A stretch of DNA of 64,000 bases from Urechis unicinctus (Eukaryota; Annelida; Polychaeta; Xenopneusta; Urechidae), in NCBI GenBank assembly GCA_034190875.2, contig JAXDRA010001021.1, positions 1-64,000 of the forward strand. The letters run 5' to 3'. The notes under the pieces are model-generated. The model searched no databases and was not told where the DNA came from. It saw nothing but the letters and a program-made list of their open reading frames with translations. Numbering within the stretch: the first letter of the stretch is position 1; each line of letters starts with the position of its first letter. This document shows positions 63,901 to 64,000 of this stretch, one piece after another. Made by a program: the position numbers and the translations under genes.

Positions 63901-64000
63901 TTAACATCTCAGTCGGCTGTACATGATGTTCGCTAAGCTGACATCATAGTCGGCTGTACATAGAGTTCGCTACACTAACATCATCGTCCGCAGTATATAG
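60917..64000 (+). repeat. Large duplication, right member, running off the window
   Basis: This is the second copy of 51767-55903, with only one copy of the 993-bp block (CCGCGG at 62115). Shared private variants are TCTAAAATTAAC (61211), CTGGATATAG (61675), TTCGAAACGC (near 62975), TAGTGCGC (63303) and TGTACATGATG (63918). It is cut by the window end inside a monomer. Confidence 0.83.

Larger units (their letters stand above)
1..64000 (+). repeat. 37-bp satellite array, head-to-tail, spanning the whole window
   Basis: Every stretch I read consists of direct copies of a 37-bp unit, about 1,700 of them by simple division. All are in the same orientation: I saw no reverse-complement block, no interspersed element and no unique spacer. 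The commonest core reads GTATATAGAGTT, then TGACATCATC or TGACATCTCA. Type A has 17 G+C of 37 and type B has 14 of 37. Copies differ by scattered substitutions plus a limited set of recurrent variants that define higher-order repeats. Both window ends lie inside repeats. The family is not one I recognise; a eukaryotic satellite is inferred from array size, homogeneity and nesting. Confidence 0.97.

Noticed and set aside
1-64000. CRISPR array
   Set aside because: The 37-bp unit is contiguous, with no unique spacers between repeats of constant length, and there are no cas genes.
1-64000. Telomeric repeats, tRNA or rRNA genes, transposons or their terminal repeats
   Set aside because: I saw no TTAGGG-type runs, no unique sequence long enough for an RNA gene and no terminal inverted repeats or target-site duplications. 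All sequence is explained by the satellite.
1-64000. Inverted blocks or strand switches in the array
   Set aside because: I looked for the reverse-complement core (GATGATGTCAG) and saw none. GATGTCATAGTCAG near 2588 is a direct-strand variant.

Overview
The whole 64-kb window is one uninterrupted, head-to-tail satellite array with a basic repeat of 37 bp. I find no protein-coding gene, RNA gene, transposon, CRISPR array or unique sequence in it. Both window edges cut through repeats, so the array continues on either side. An array of this size and nested organisation points to a eukaryotic nuclear heterochromatic region (centromeric, pericentromeric, subtelomeric or a sex-chromosome block). 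I do not recognise the repeat and cannot name the organism or the chromosomal location.

Two monomer types share one frame. Type A (exact copy at 52785-52821) has TTCGCTACACTG in the middle, ends ATCATCGTCCGCT and carries three CpGs. Type B (exact copy at 13151-13187) has TTCACTACATTG, ends ATCTCAGTCAGCT and carries none. They alternate as A-B dimers (74 bp) and A-A-B trimers (111 bp). Recurrent length variants of 34, 36 and 38 bp act as internal landmarks.

The monomers are organised into higher-order repeats (HORs) that change along the window. HOR-I (1 to about 5646) has three copies of about 1.7-2.2 kb with a strongly diverged island. HOR-II (about 5647-17735) has four copies of 2.2-3.2 kb that carry nested tandem duplications of about 1030 and 700 bp. 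HOR-III (about 20641-25680) is built from 700- and 333-bp blocks. HOR-IV (25681-30240) has a 2029-bp unit. HOR-V (about 34906-38540) has a 1628-bp unit. From about 38.3 kb to the end there are larger duplications at offsets of about 6.85 kb and 8.1-9.2 kb, with nested blocks of 2100, 1730, 993 and 367 bp. Nearly all length differences between copies are whole numbers of monomers, as expected from unequal exchange or replication slippage in register.

Between the clean blocks lie stretches where the 37-bp phase is broken by many 1-4-bp indels and where diagnostic variants revert towards consensus: about 17736-20640, 30241-30950, 32191-33225, 33966-34905 and 40491-45060. These may be decayed array or, quite plausibly, poorly resolved assembly consensus. 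Telling these apart is the main open question in the window.

All short open reading frames (up to 71 codons) are translations of the satellite and are not annotated as genes. Coordinates of HOR boundaries come from matching landmark variants by eye and are good to about one monomer.
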